Shown: positions 31,566-43,506 of the stretch, one piece after another
How positions within the stretch are numbered: the stretch's first letter is position 1
Layout of the letters: the number at the start of each line of letters is the position of its first letter
NCBI GenBank assembly: GCA_902651635.1
Contig: CACRSC010000089.1
Span: 1 to 64,000 of the forward strand
DNA: 64,000 bases
From: Mastigamoeba balamuthi
Taxonomy: Eukaryota > Evosea > Mastigamoebida > Mastigamoebidae
Reading direction: 5' to 3'
The notes under the pieces: model-generated
The model's input: only the letters and a program-made list of their open reading frames with translations
The model's database searches: none
Told to the model about the DNA's origin: nothing
Made by a program: the position numbers and the translations under genes

Positions 31566-34500
31566 ATGACGAGCGTGCGTGCGATCCCCGCCCTGGCCCT
31601 CCTGCTCTGCAGCTCGGCCGTCCTGCGCGTCGCGGCCGTCCGCGGCGAGTACTACGTTGTCTCCCGCCCCGCAGCGCAGTTCGCGGACATATCGTCCTCG
31701 GGGGCCCGGGCTGCGATCCCGAGCTCCGACAACTGCGTCTCCGTCTCCCTGGGCCTTCCCAAGGCCCTCCCCTTCTTCGCCTCCTCGTACACCACCGCGT
31801 TCGTCTGCGAGAACGTGAGAAATCGGAACCCCCTTCCCCGCTCTCTTCAATCCGCGGCGATTCCGCGGAACCGACGGAAAAGCGGCGATCCGCAGGGGCT
31901 GGTGTCGTTTGGCGAGGCGGCGACGGCGTACGACAACGAGTGCCCGATGGCATTCCCGAAGAAGGTGACCACCAAGACGGCGGCGGCGGTTCTGTGGACG
32001 GATCTCGACGCCCTCAACGCGCGCTTCCCCTCGAGCAGCGTCACCTACCAGACCTTCTCTCCCCTGTGCCCCGTAGTCACCTCGTGCGCCACCCCCTGGG
32101 CTTCTCTACTGCCGCGCCACCCCGGAGCTCACGGCGGCACCAGGTCCGGAGCGTGTTTCATCGTGCAGTACACGAATCTGCCGTACGACTCGCAGGACGC
32201 GAGCGACTACAACACCAGCGGGACGTTCCAGGCGGTTTTCTACGCGGGCGGCGACGTCCTGATGCAGTACCGCACCGTCGGCGCCAGCCTGGCGTACACG
32301 GTGGGACTCAAGAGCAACGTGGTGCTGCAGGACTACGTCATGGCGCTCTGCGACCCCAGCAGCGCGTCGGCAGGAGTACAGGCCAACTCCGCCATTCTCT
32401 TCCACTACAACGCCACAAAGGGTGGGGGACCCCCCTGGAGTGCCGCTCCCGCTGACCTTTCCACTTAGACTGCGGGAACGGAATCTGCAACACGGGAGAG
32501 AACTGCGTCACCTGCACCGATTGCCAGAGGCCCTGTGGTACGAATTTTCTTCAGTTTTTCCCTCACTTATTTTGCTGTTGTTTTCACGGCGGACGCGACT
32601 GCGAAGCACTCTGCGGCGACGCCACGTGCGACTCCAGCCTCGGAGAGACGTGCTCTAGCTGCCCGACAGACTGCGGGGCGTGCTGCGGCAACGGGGCCTG
32701 CGACACGGCGCTGGGCGAGAACTGCAAGAACTGCCCGAGCGACTGCAGCAAGCCCTGCTGCGGAGACGGCATCTGCGGTCTCGTCAGCGGCGCCAACGAG
32801 ACCTCCTGCTCGTGTCCCTCGGACTGCACCGGCGCGTGCTGCGGCGACGGCGTGTGCGCGTCGAGCGAGAACTGCTCGTCGTGCTTCAAGGACTGCAAGC
32901 CGCCCTGCTCGATTCTGCAGTACCCCATCTACCAGAGCGGAGTCAACACCCGCAACCTGTGGAGGGACCTTCAGCCCGACGGGACCAAGCTGGCGCTGGG
33001 CGACGATGACGCCACGTCGTCGCCGGTGGCCCTCGGCTTCGCGTTCCCGTTCTTCTACCAGCGCAGCGTCCGGCAACTGTACATAGGAAGCAACGTACGG
33101 ATTGGGTCTGCGGTGTCCTGCCATCGCGATGCCTTCTGACCCATCGCGTTATCCCGCGGGTCCTCCTGGCAGGGTGTTCTGTCGTACTCGGCTCCGATCA
33201 AGAGCGTGGCGAGCAAGCAGTGCCCGTACCTGGACGTGGCCCCCAACTACATCATCGCGCCCCTGTGGGCCGACCTCAACCCCAACTACACCAACGCAGC
33301 TGTGTACTATAAGTCCTTCGCGCAATGCGATCTGTTCCCCACAGAGTACGTTGCCCTCCTCCCGCGTTGCCGGGCCTCATTGTGCCGCCCCAGGGATGTT
33401 GGATGCTTCATTGTACAGTACAACAACGTGCCTCTCAAGGGAGCGTCTTCGGTGGCTGCGACGTTCGAAGTGATCCTGATGCAGAGCGGCACAATCTACT
33501 TTGCCTACCAGTATGTTTCCTCGGACCTGAACGTGCGGCCTCTCCCCCACCGTGCGTTCTCACCCGGCGGCGTCCAGATCCTGGCGAACGTGGGCATCAA
33601 GGGCGGGGGCACTGCAAACGAGGGCTACCTCAACTTCCAGCTCTTCGGCTGCGGTGGATACGGCAACGTCTCGAAGATCACGTCATCTTCGTCGCAGGAG
33701 ACGCTCCACTACGTGTTCAGCGGCTGCGGTGACGGTGTGTGCGACTCGGCCAAGAGCGAGGACTGTGTGAGCTGCCCGTCGGACTGCCCCAACAAGCCCT
33801 GTGGTACGGTGTCGCCGCCGGGACGGAGGAGTCCCAGTCCCGAGCACTGTCCCACAGCTCCCGTTCGACAGGAAAATGCGGCGACGACGAGTGCAACTCG
33901 ACGGTCGGTGAGTCGTGCCAGACGTGCACGAGGGACTGCGGGCTACCGAACACGGACAGCGACGGCGACGGCGTTCCGGACTGCTCAGACGCCTGCCCCT
34001 ACAACGGCAACAAGACGGTCCGCACAATCTGCGGCTGCGGGAGCGACATAGACACAGACGGCGACAAAGTGCCCGACTGCAAGGACGTTTGCCCCACTCA
34101 GCCAAGTGAGCTGTCCCCAATGCCGACTTCTGTGGTGTGTTCGGTAATGCTGACACAGTTTTCTCCTACTCGTTCCCACGGCAGATAAAACCACGTCGCC
34201 GGGCATCTGCGGGTGCCAGTACACGGACAAGGACACTGACGGGGACGGGTCGCCCGACTGCATTGATATGTGCATCACGAACAAGTTCAAGGTGCTGCCG
34301 CTGCTCTGCGGGTGCTGGGTGAACGAGACGGACACGGACAAGGACGGGACCCCCGACTGCCTGGACAAGTGCCCCAAGGACCCGTTCAAGACGGCGCCCG
34401 GCAAGTGCAACTGCGGCATCCCCGACACGGACGCGGACGGCGACGGGTTCCCGCTGTGCGAGGACGCCTGCGACAACGACCCGCTCAAGACGGCCCCCGG

Positions 34501-35895
34501 GATCTGCGGCTGCGGGACCCCGGACATCGACAGCGACGGCGACGGCATCATGGACTGCGACGACCCGTGCCCCTACAAGGCCAACTACACCCCGGGCGTC
34601 TGCGGGTGCTCGGGCGGCGAGGAGATCGACACGGACGGCGACGGCTACCCAAACTGCATCGACAAGTGCCCCACGGACCCCAAGAAGGTCGCCCCGGGCA
34701 AGTGCGGCTGCGGGTCTCTGGACACCGACAGCGACTCCGACGGCACTCCGGACTGCAACGACCTGTGCCCCTTCAACCCGCTCAAGGTCCTGCCCGGGGT
34801 GTGCACGTGCTCGACCGACGACGTAGACTCGGACGGCGACGGGACGTTCGACTGCGAGGACAAGTGCCCGACGGACCCGACAAAGACGGTGCCGGGCAAG
34901 TGCGGCTGCGGCAAGTCCGAGACGCTGGACAAGGTCGACTCTGACGGCGACGGGTTCCCTGACTGCGTCGACGCGTGCCCGTACAACGCGACGCTGCACA
35001 CGGACCTCGACAGCGACAGCGACGGGATCCCCAACTGCATGGACAAGTGCCCCCTCGACAAGGCCAAGTCGGCGCCGCTCTTCTGCGGCTGCGGCGCCGT
35101 CGACCCCTCGTCGACAGTCGGCAAGACGCAGGCGACGTCCTACTTCGCCGCGCGCCGGACAGTGCGCGACCTCGTGTGCAAGGACTCGACCGACGCCTAC
35201 ATCGGTGCCACGGTGTCCGGGGGCACAGCGCCCTACAACTTCTCGCTCTACAAGGTTCGCGCTTGCAGTGCCTGGGCATGTGAAGCTAACTGGCAGGGTG
35301 GGAGCAGCTCGGAGTGCAGACGGTGAGCTCCGTGACGGTGGTCACCACGCACAGCTTCACCAACGTGACCGAGGGCATCTACCTGCTGAGCGTGCACGAC
35401 TACAACGGGTGCTCTGTCACGTGGTCGCTCATCACCATCACCGTCCCACCTCGTCAGTCCCTCCTCCCTCCCCTCGTCATCCGCGGGCGCCCTCTGACGC
35501 TTGTTCGGGCGCAGTGATGGTCATCACGGCGGAGACTGTGCAGCAGGAGAAGTGCGGAACCACGGCGACGCTGCTGATGGTCGTCGACGGGGGTGTGACG
35601 CCGTACAAGTACAAGCTGCTGGGCGCGGGGTACAGCCAGACGGCGGGGACGTTCACCGACATACCCTCGGGGCAGTACGTTATCCGGGCCACCGATGCCC
35701 GCGGATGCACGAAGTCCAGCGCCCTGCACTCGATCTCGTCTCCTAACTCCACCGTCTGCGGCAGTGGCTCGTACGCTATCTGCTTAGTGGAACACGGCCT
35801 TTGCTCTAACGCGCCGTTGCAGGTCTGTCCACGTTTCGGGGTCTTTGCAGGCTCTCTTCCTCGTGGTGATCGCTCTCATAGCAGCCTCGTCTTAA
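31566..35895 (+). CDS. Large surface protein: NIDO-like, cysteine-rich, TSP type 3 and SprB-like repeats
   Basis: Multi-exon gene for a secreted or membrane-tethered protein. After a signal peptide (MTSVRAIPALALLLCSSAVL) come two NIDO-like regions, with CFIVQYTNLPY and TFQAVFYAGGDVLMQYRTVG in the first, and IIAPLWADLNPNYTN, CFIVQYNNVP and TFEVILMQSGTIYFAYQY in the second. Short cysteine modules of the form CCGNGxCDxxxGENCxxCPSDC lie before and after the second. About nine thrombospondin type 3 calcium-binding repeats follow (for example DTDADGDGFPLCEDACDNDP, IDSDGDGIMDCDDPCPYKA). Then come two SprB-like repeats (ATVSGGTAPYNFSLYK, LMVVDGGVTPYKYKLLGAG). It ends in a hydrophobic helix (LFLVVIALIAASS) at 35895, which may be a membrane or GPI-type signal. 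It is likely an extracellular adhesin. The last exon junction is uncertain. Confidence 0.83.
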
Positions 35896-36268
35896 GGACG
35901 AAGAATCAGCCAGGAACTGAACGTAAGAAAATGTCATTTACTGCACGCTCTCTCTGGGCTCGGAGATGCACCAGATTAAGTCGTCCAAGGGTGTAGTAAA
36001 CCTGCACTGGCGCGGCGTCCGTCTGTATCCAACAAGGGACAGCTCTCTTGTAGGCAGAGCCGCTTAAACTGGGCCACTCCTGGGAAGCAATTCGGAGTGT
36101 TGTCCTGGTTGGTACAACAGTCTGCAAGTCTGGTAGCTGACCCCTCAACAAGGGGACGCAAACGAAGTGACGATAACAGGATTTAGCACTAGGCAATACT
36201 TATTTGATTTGTGGAAGTCGTGCTAGATCAGTGAGCTTTGTAGCAGGGTTGGGAATGCCTCCACCACT
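35896..36268. other. Tail-to-tail intergenic region
   Basis: Convergent spacer between the surface-protein and amylase genes. No gene or RNA recognised. Confidence 0.5.
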
Positions 36269-38587
36269 TCACCTGCACAGGCTGACGCCGAGGTAGGCGT
36301 TCCAGTCGCCGATGTTGAACTCGTGGGCGAACACCTTGACCGAGTTACCGTCGATGTTCATGTTGTTGAAGTAGAGGTAGCTGATACCGTTCTCCTTGCC
36401 CGTCCACGCGACCTCGTTGCCGTTGAGCATGTTCTTGTACTTGTTGCCCGGCGTCGTGTTGATGCCGCTGTCGATCTGCAGCCTGGGGATCTGCATCGTC
36501 GTCGACCCGGTGTTGGCCACGACGACGATCTCGACGGGGCCGTTGATGCGGCTGAACGCCACGATGCCCGAGTTGCTCAGGTCGCCCCAGCGCGGGGTCA
36601 TCCACCCGTACTTGAGCGCGTTGCACGACTGGCGCAGCGCGTTGAACCTGCGCGCCGTCTGGTACACCATGTGGCTGCGGTCCAGGAAGGGGTCCTGGTC
36701 CCACGTCGCCGACAGCGTGTGCGTGGCCTTGCCGACGTACGCCAGGCTGCGGTCATTTCGACTTAGAAATTGCCAAAATGTAATTGGGGAGAGCATATTG
36801 CCCATCGCGTGCCTGTCGATCGAGCTGACAGTGCTGCCCAGACGCCAGCCGCTGCCGATGAACATGTTCTGGCGGTGCAGCGAGTCGCCGCTGCCCGAGC
36901 ACGTGTTCTGGATGTCCGAGGTGGCGGCGCCCGCGTTCATGTTGTTCCAGTGGCAGACGCCGTTGAAGCCCTGCTCGAGGCCGTAGTAGAGCACCGGCGT
37001 GCCCTGCACCATCGGGAGCATCGACACGGCCAGGCGGCTCTTGTACGGGTCCGACAGCCCCTGCGCGAACCTCGGCCAGTCGTGGATCTCCACGACGTTC
37101 CAGTCCAGCCTCGCGTCGTTCTGCGGTGTGATTCTCTTCGTGAGCGATAATTACAGGCAATTGAATTGAGATGCGTCTTGTGCACCTGAGCGGCCAGGGT
37201 CTGCTGGTAGGGGTCGTTGAGGGCGTCCTCGAGGGCGTGGGCGGTGCGCTTGTTGAGGAGCATGTCACGAGTGGCGCCGCTCATGGCGAAGTTGTAGACG
37301 GCGTCGAGGCCCGGGTACTTGGAGTAGGGGTGCGACATGTAGACGTTCTTGACGTCGAGCATGCGCGCGGTCAGGGCGGCGGGGACGGAGCCGTGGTCGT
37401 TGGGGTTGGCGGGGTTCGAGAACATCTTGCCGACAGCGCGGCCGATCCAGTCCGCGGGCGCGGCGACCTCGCCGAGGACGAGGAAGTTGGTCTTGCCGAG
37501 CGACTTGGCGTAGTCGCGGACCATCGTCGAGAAGTACGCGACAAAGTCCATCGTCACGTGCTTGGCCGCGTCCAGGCGGAAGCCGTCGACGTCGGCGTAG
37601 GCGATCCAGTACTTGTGCAGCGCCGTGAAGATCTCCTGGAAGTCGTAGTTGCGCGTGTCGAAGTCGAGCATCGAGTCGGTGAAGTCGCCAAAGACCGCCG
37701 GGCTGTCAGTCCCCGCCATCTCGTCGTGCGAGTTGGGCCCGCACCTGTTGAGGAAGTACTGCAGAGGAGCCGCGGCGTCAGTGCGGGCCGCGTGCGGGGT
37801 CAGACGGTGCGGGGCTGAGTTACCTTGCTCTTGAAGGGGCCGAAGAAGGTGTTGCCGAAGGAGATGTCGCCCTGCTTGGGCGAGCCGCTGGGGGCGCCGC
37901 TCCAGTAGTTGGCGTCGAGCGCGTGGGCGCAGTCGACGTGGCTGTCGGGCTGGCGCGAGTAGTGCGTGTTCCTGTCGCAGATGTGGTTGATGACGATGTC
38001 GAGCACGATGCGGATGCCGCGCGAGTGCGCCTGGCCCACGAGCTCCCTCAGCTCCTCGGCCGTCCCGAACCCGGGGTCGATCTCGCTGAAGTCGGTCGTG
38101 CAGTACCCGTGGTAGTCGCCGTTGTGCTTGAGCACCGGAGTGATCCACAGGCTGCCCGGGCACGGGGGTTCGCCCACTGTGAGTTGCGAGTCTGGAACGG
38201 GTTTTTGCAGGCAAACCTGGTGATGCCGAGGTCCTTGAGGTAGTCGAGGCGGTCGATGATGCCGCGGAGGTCGCCGCCCTGGCGGTAGTCGGGCAGGCCC
38301 CACTGGTTGTTGGTGCCCTGGTTGGCGAGCTGGTTGTCGGGCACGTTGAGCGCGTCGTTGCTCAGGTTGCCGTTGTTGAAGCGGTCGACCTGGATCTGGT
38401 ACACAATCTCGGCGCCCCAGAACGACGGCGAGCCGTAGCGGCTGCGCCCCTGGAAGCTGACCTCGGCGTCGCGGACGCGGGCGTTGGCCCAGTCCTTGAC
38501 GCCCGAAGTGCCCACGGCGTTGATGTCGGGAGCGGCCGCCAGGACGACGCCCAGCAGGCAGGCAGAGACGACGAGCAGCGACTGCAT
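36269..38587 (-). CDS. Secreted alpha-amylase (GH13)
   Basis: Glycoside hydrolase family 13 endo-amylase that cleaves alpha-1,4 glucans outside the cell or in food vacuoles. The ATG at 38587 gives the signal peptide MQSLLVVSACLLGVVLAA. Region I is IRIVLDIVINHICDRN. Region II, VDGFRLDAAKHV, holds the nucleophile Asp. Region III, NFLVLGEVAAPADW, holds the acid/base Glu. Region IV, VVEIHDWPRFAQG, holds the third Asp. LWITPVLKHNGDYHGY and DFTDSMLDFDTRNYDFQEIF are also typical, and VQGTPVLYYGLEQGFNG closes the barrel. A beta-sandwich domain ends at 36269. At least four introns are present (near 38180, 37790, 37150 and 36770). All catalytic residues are present. An ATG 60 nt upstream would spoil the signal peptide and was not chosen. 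Confidence 0.94.
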
Positions 38588-39477
38588 CGGCAAGCAGTGC
38601 AGTGCGTAAATCGATGTGTGAATAAGAAATGTGCTGAAGAATCGCAATGCAGGGGCCTCTTATAACCCTAGCATGACATCACGATTTGACGTAATTAGGC
38701 GCCGTGCTGGTGACCCCCGGAATAACTCAGGAAATTCCTCAGGTGAAAATCCACATCAACGGCGCTTGAAAAACCCCCAGCAGACCCGGTCAGGCACAGG
38801 CGGGACGCGGTGCGCCGCCCGCGTCTTCGGGCAAACGACGACACGAGAGCCGTCGGAATCGGCCCGAGAGAAGGCGGCGGGCGATGTATGGTCAGCGAAA
38901 AGGTAAGGCGCGCAGAACACAACAACACACAACACACGGGGGTGTGGCATGGCGAATCTCGAGAAAACACTCGGATCTCGCAAACGACGTGTAACCACTT
39001 GCGGCTCGTTGTCGCCAGCGCTCCCGCACACTTCCCAGAATGCGCGCCCATCGCACCAGTAGTGCGGGATAAACCCGATCACCGCCTGAACCGACGATTT
39101 TGGTGCATTTCCTGCACTTTTGTTATGCACTGTACCACAAGCGTGTCGCGTGTTCGCGCGTGCCGCGGCACCGAGTTCAACGATTATGCCGGGGTCAAAC
39201 TGGCGGGCGTGCGGGGGCGGGGGGTGACGGGCACCCTGGGAGGCCGTTAAGTACCAGTGCAGTGCAGTATGGTCCCCGGAGATCAAGTCGCCTGAAGGTG
39301 CACGCAGGTCGTGCGATCTGAACCTATGTGGAAATCCCAGCCCGGCTTAAATACTGGCGCCCGGCGGCACCTTTCTGCCACAACATTATTTTTAGGCGCC
39401 CCATCTTCCGCCTGCAGAGAGAGCCCACGCGGCCCGCGTCATCCCCACAAGCCACACCCCCACCTCCACACAAAAAA
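38588..39477. other. Divergent intergenic region (890 bp)
   Basis: The longest spacer but two between divergent genes. No gene recognised on either strand; open frames here lack family features. It presumably holds the amylase and flavodiiron promoters. Confidence 0.5.
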
Positions 39478-42400
39478 ATGCCCGCGAGCGCTGTCGAGAT
39501 CAAGAAGGACCTCTACTGGGTCGGCGCCCTCGACCCCAACCTGCGCGTCTTCGACATCGTCATGATGTACGGCCTCCCCCCCTCGCTCTGGGTCCCCCCA
39601 CCCCCCGCTCCACACCCCTGCGCCCGCCACGCAACGTATGGGAATTGCAGCCGCACACAACTGACCACCGACGGCCTGCACCGTGCGCGGCTGGATCTTA
39701 ACTAGGACGCCGTTCGGCACCTCGTACAACTGCTACCTCCTGCGCGGCACCAAGGCCACGGTCCTCTTCGAGACGGTCAAGGAGCAGTTCTACGGAGGCA
39801 CGCCAGCCCCCTCCCTCCTCTCCCCCCACCATACATACGCTGGAAACTCGGGGGGCCAATTTCGCCCTGCGTTGAGTCAGCAATGCAGGTTTTTATTTCA
39901 GGAATTACGCCGGGGCGGGATCTCTCTGCTTTTGCTTTTGCTCCCGCAATCGGCTCTTTTCTGATTGCAGCGAATGCAGAGTTTGAGGAGAGGCTGGCGG
40001 GCATCCTGAAGCCCGGGGAGAAGATCGACTACTTTGTGCTGAACCACACCGAGCCCGACCACAGCGGCGCGCTGGGGGCGCTGCTGGACAGGTTCCCCGA
40101 CGCGCAGGTCGTCGCGACGGGGGCGGCGCACTCGAACCTCGGGCGCATCACGCACCGCGACTACCACAAGATCGTCGTCGAGCAGGCCACCAAGCCCATC
40201 GACATCGGCGGCTACACGCTCAGCTTCATCGGTACCGCCCCCAGCGGCCCATACTGAGAAAGTATGCAGATTCTCACAATATCTCGGATTTCTCCCGCGA
40301 TGAATCTTTGCAGTGGCCCCGTTCCTGCACTGGCCGGACACGATGTTCACGTACGTCAAGGAGCTGCGCGCGGTGGTCACGTGCGACTTCCTCGGCAGCC
40401 ACTACTGCCTGGACAGCGTCGTCGACGACTCGATGACCGAGCAGCAGCAGAAGGACTACGTGGTGGCCGCCAAGGGCTACTACGACCCCATCTTCGGCCC
40501 CTTCAAGAGCTACGCGCTCAAGGGCCTCGAGTACCTCTCGAAGATCGACTACGACGTTGTCTGCAACTCGCATGGGCCCGTCCTGCGCTCGTCCATTCCC
40601 CGCATCATCTCGCTCTACGAGCAGTGGTCGCAGCAGCCCCCGCTGAAGGCACGCAGACAATTCCGCAGATCTCCGAGATATTTTCATCGTTCTGACGATC
40701 GATCCGCGTATCTTCTCAACACAGGAGCGTGTCGTCATCGCTTACGTGTCGGCGTACCGCTACACGCGCGTGCTGGCCGAGGCGATAGAGGCCGCCATCA
40801 GGCGCGCCGGCGTCGACGTCGTGTCGTACGACCTCGTCGACAAGCCCGTCGCCGAGGTGATGCCCGACATCGAGGCGTCCAAGGGCCTCATCCTGGGCAC
40901 GCCGACGATCCTGGGCGACGCGCTGCCCCCGATCTGGCAGATCGCCACGTCGCTGAACCCCATCATCCACAAGGACCACGTCGTGGGCGTCTTCGGCAGC
41001 TACGGCTGGAGCGGCGAGGGCACGCGCAACATCGAGCAGCGCCTCGACCAGCTCCGCTTCCGCATGCCGCTCGACCCGCTCGCCGTCCGCTTCAAGCCCT
41101 CGCCCGAGGACGTCGCCAAGGCCGAGAAGTGGGCCGCCGACTACGCGAGGGCCCTCAGGGGCGAGACGCTCCCCGACGAGCGCAAGCCCGGCGGCGCCTC
41201 TGCTGCCCGCAAGGTGACGGCGCGCACGATGCGCTCGGTGCCCGTCAACGACGGCCGCCTGCGCAGGTGGCGGTGCATCGTCTGCGGCGAGATCGTCATC
41301 AGCGTGCTGCCCCCCGACGTCTGCAACGCCTGCGGCGCCGGCGCCGAGGCCTTCGTCTGCCTGGGCTTCGCTGGACAGGGTATGACGTCAACTCCGGCAT
41401 TTCCCATTTCTAGAAACCTGGGAGACTGGGAGACTCACTGTTTGCTGTGCTCTTGTGCGCCCGCAGCCGGGTCCGCTGCTCCTCAGAGCTCGTTCGCGGG
41501 GCACGTGGTGATCATCGGCGGTGGGTGCGCGGCCGTCGCCGCGGCCAAGGCTGCGAGGGAGGGCAGCGCCAAGGCGTCGATCACGGTCGTCTGCGGCGAG
41601 AACGAGGAGCCCTACTACCGCCCCTCGCTGACGCGCGCGCTGGCCGACAGCAGCATCCGCCAGGAGCAGACCTTCCGCCTCGTCCCCAAGGTGCCCTCTC
41701 TCCGCCCCCGCCGTCTTGCGTGCCCCACGCCCCCTCGGGTGCTGACTTGGGTGATTATGGGACAGACGTGGTGGGCTGACAACAACGTCAAGCTGCTGAT
41801 GGGGGCCACGGCCACGGCGGTCGACACCAAGGCCAGGAAGGTCGATGTGGCGACGGCCGCTGGCGAGCGCACGACGCTGGCCTACGACGCGCTGGTGCTG
41901 GCGACGGGCGGCAAGAACTTTGTGCCCTGCCCCGCGGAGCAGACGAGCGCGACGGGCGTCTTCAACCTGCGCACGCTCGGCGACGTCGACAAGATCGTCT
42001 CGCACATCAACGCCCGCAAGGCCGCCGGCGCCACGGTGACGTCGGTGATTGTCGGCGGCGGCCTGGCCGCGCTCGAGGCCGCGCTGGCGCTGCTGGCGCT
42101 GGGCGTGCGCTGCCACATTGTCGAGCTGCAGCCCAGGCTGCTGCCGAGGCAGCTCACCGAGGAGGGCTCGCGCGCCTACACCAACGCGGTCACGGCCACG
42201 GGCGTCGTGCTGCACCTCGGCACGTGCGTCAAGGAGATCACGCGCGACGACAGCGGCGCCTGCGCGGGCGTCACGCTCGCCAACGGCCAGACGGTCGCCG
42301 CCGACATGGTCTGCTTCGGCGTCGGCACGTCGCCCGAGCTGGCCCTCGCCCGCGCGGCCGGCGCCGAGGTCCGCAGGGCCATCGTCGTCGACGAGAAGAT

Positions 42401-42836
42401 GCGCACGAACCTCGACGCGGTCTACGCCGCCGGCGACTGCACCGAGTTTGAGGGCCGCTGCGTGCCCACGTGGACCGAGGCCGCCGCCCAGGGCCGCGTG
42501 GCCGGTCTGCAGGCCGTCGGGGCCGAGAAGCTCGACGGCGCGACGTTCCGCAGGGTGGCGTCGCCGTACTACATCGACGCGTTCACGCCGGTCTTCTCGA
42601 TCGGCGCCGTGCCCACCGACGGCTCTGCGCAGCCCGTGCGCCGCATCTCGTTCGCGGCGGGCGGCGAGTTTGCGGAGCTGTACTTTGTCGCCAAGGAGGG
42701 CGAGGCGCCTGTGCTGAGCGGCGCGCAGATCATCGGGCACAGGGCAAAGCAGCTGCAGACGCCCGTGGCACTGGCCATTGCCGCCAGCACATCGCTGTCG
42801 CAGGCGATCGAGATGGTGGCGCCTGAGTTTTACTGA
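39478..42836 (+). CDS. Flavodiiron protein - rubredoxin - NADH oxidoreductase fusion
   Basis: One gene joins three modules that in many anaerobes are separate: an A-type flavoprotein (O2 or NO reductase), its rubredoxin, and a NADH:rubredoxin reductase. The diiron beta-lactamase fold has HTEPDHSGAL (H-x-E-x-D-H), TGAAHSNLGR, FLHWPD, TCDFLGSH and CNSHGPVL, so all expected iron ligands are visible. The flavodoxin module has VVIAYVSAYRYTRVLAEAIE and GVFGSYGWSGEG. The rubredoxin is short: WRCIVCGE, then CNACGAGAEAF, as in rubrerythrin rather than full-length rubredoxin. The reductase has FAD motif HVVIIGGGCAAVAAAKAA, NAD motif SVIVGGGLAALEAALAL and AVYAAGDCTEF, ending at 42836. Exon 1 is 39478-39566, and intron 1 is 39567-39715. 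The protein should detoxify oxygen or NO in the cytosol using NADH directly. No targeting peptide is seen. Confidence 0.93.
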
Positions 42837-43506
42837 GGCAGCTTAGGATGGACTTCGTACTCCGTACTCCGGTTTTTGTTACAACACCCACTCCACTGTC
42901 AAACAAGCTTGTTTTACACCCAGATACCGCCTTGCACATTGACTGGCAGGAATTGTGCTGTCGTTGTCCACCTCAACAGGTCTCGTGAGCTCGCGAACGG
43001 CGCGTGATCAGGCACCTACTGCTGCAGTTGCCGAGGGGAAGGAGCAACAACCATTCATGGTGTCAGTAGACACCGGCGGAATCGGGGAGCAAAATAGGAA
43101 ACGGGGATGATGTCCAGCGAGATACCGAGTAGTATCGGTCAACCAAGAGAATCCTGACAGGCGCCATTCACAGTACGGGCCTTAGGGTGCCGGCAGAGTG
43201 TTCCCCAAAGGGGATGGATCAGGACGAGGAACGGCCCTGATACGCACGCATCATTGGAACGGGTCCTCAGCTGAGGAACGTTGAGCAATGCCCTTGGATA
43301 GCAGTTGGCTCGACGTTGGAGAGGCAATCCGGAATTGAAACTCGGGCTCCGTTTATCCAGGAGCCCCCCGCAACCGCCGAACGGTGCGCTATTCAGTGAA
43401 AGCGGAAGAGCGGGGGGGCTGGGACGATTGTCCTTGGGTGCGGCGAATCTGCAGCCGCACGAGATATGCGCCAACGAATCCCACCCGCCATTCGTCTGCG
43501 TGTGCA
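42837..43506. other. Intergenic region
   Basis: No gene seen in these 670 bp between two plus-strand genes. A small inverted repeat (ACCGA...TCGGT) lies near 43122-43140, too weak to interpret. Confidence 0.5.
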
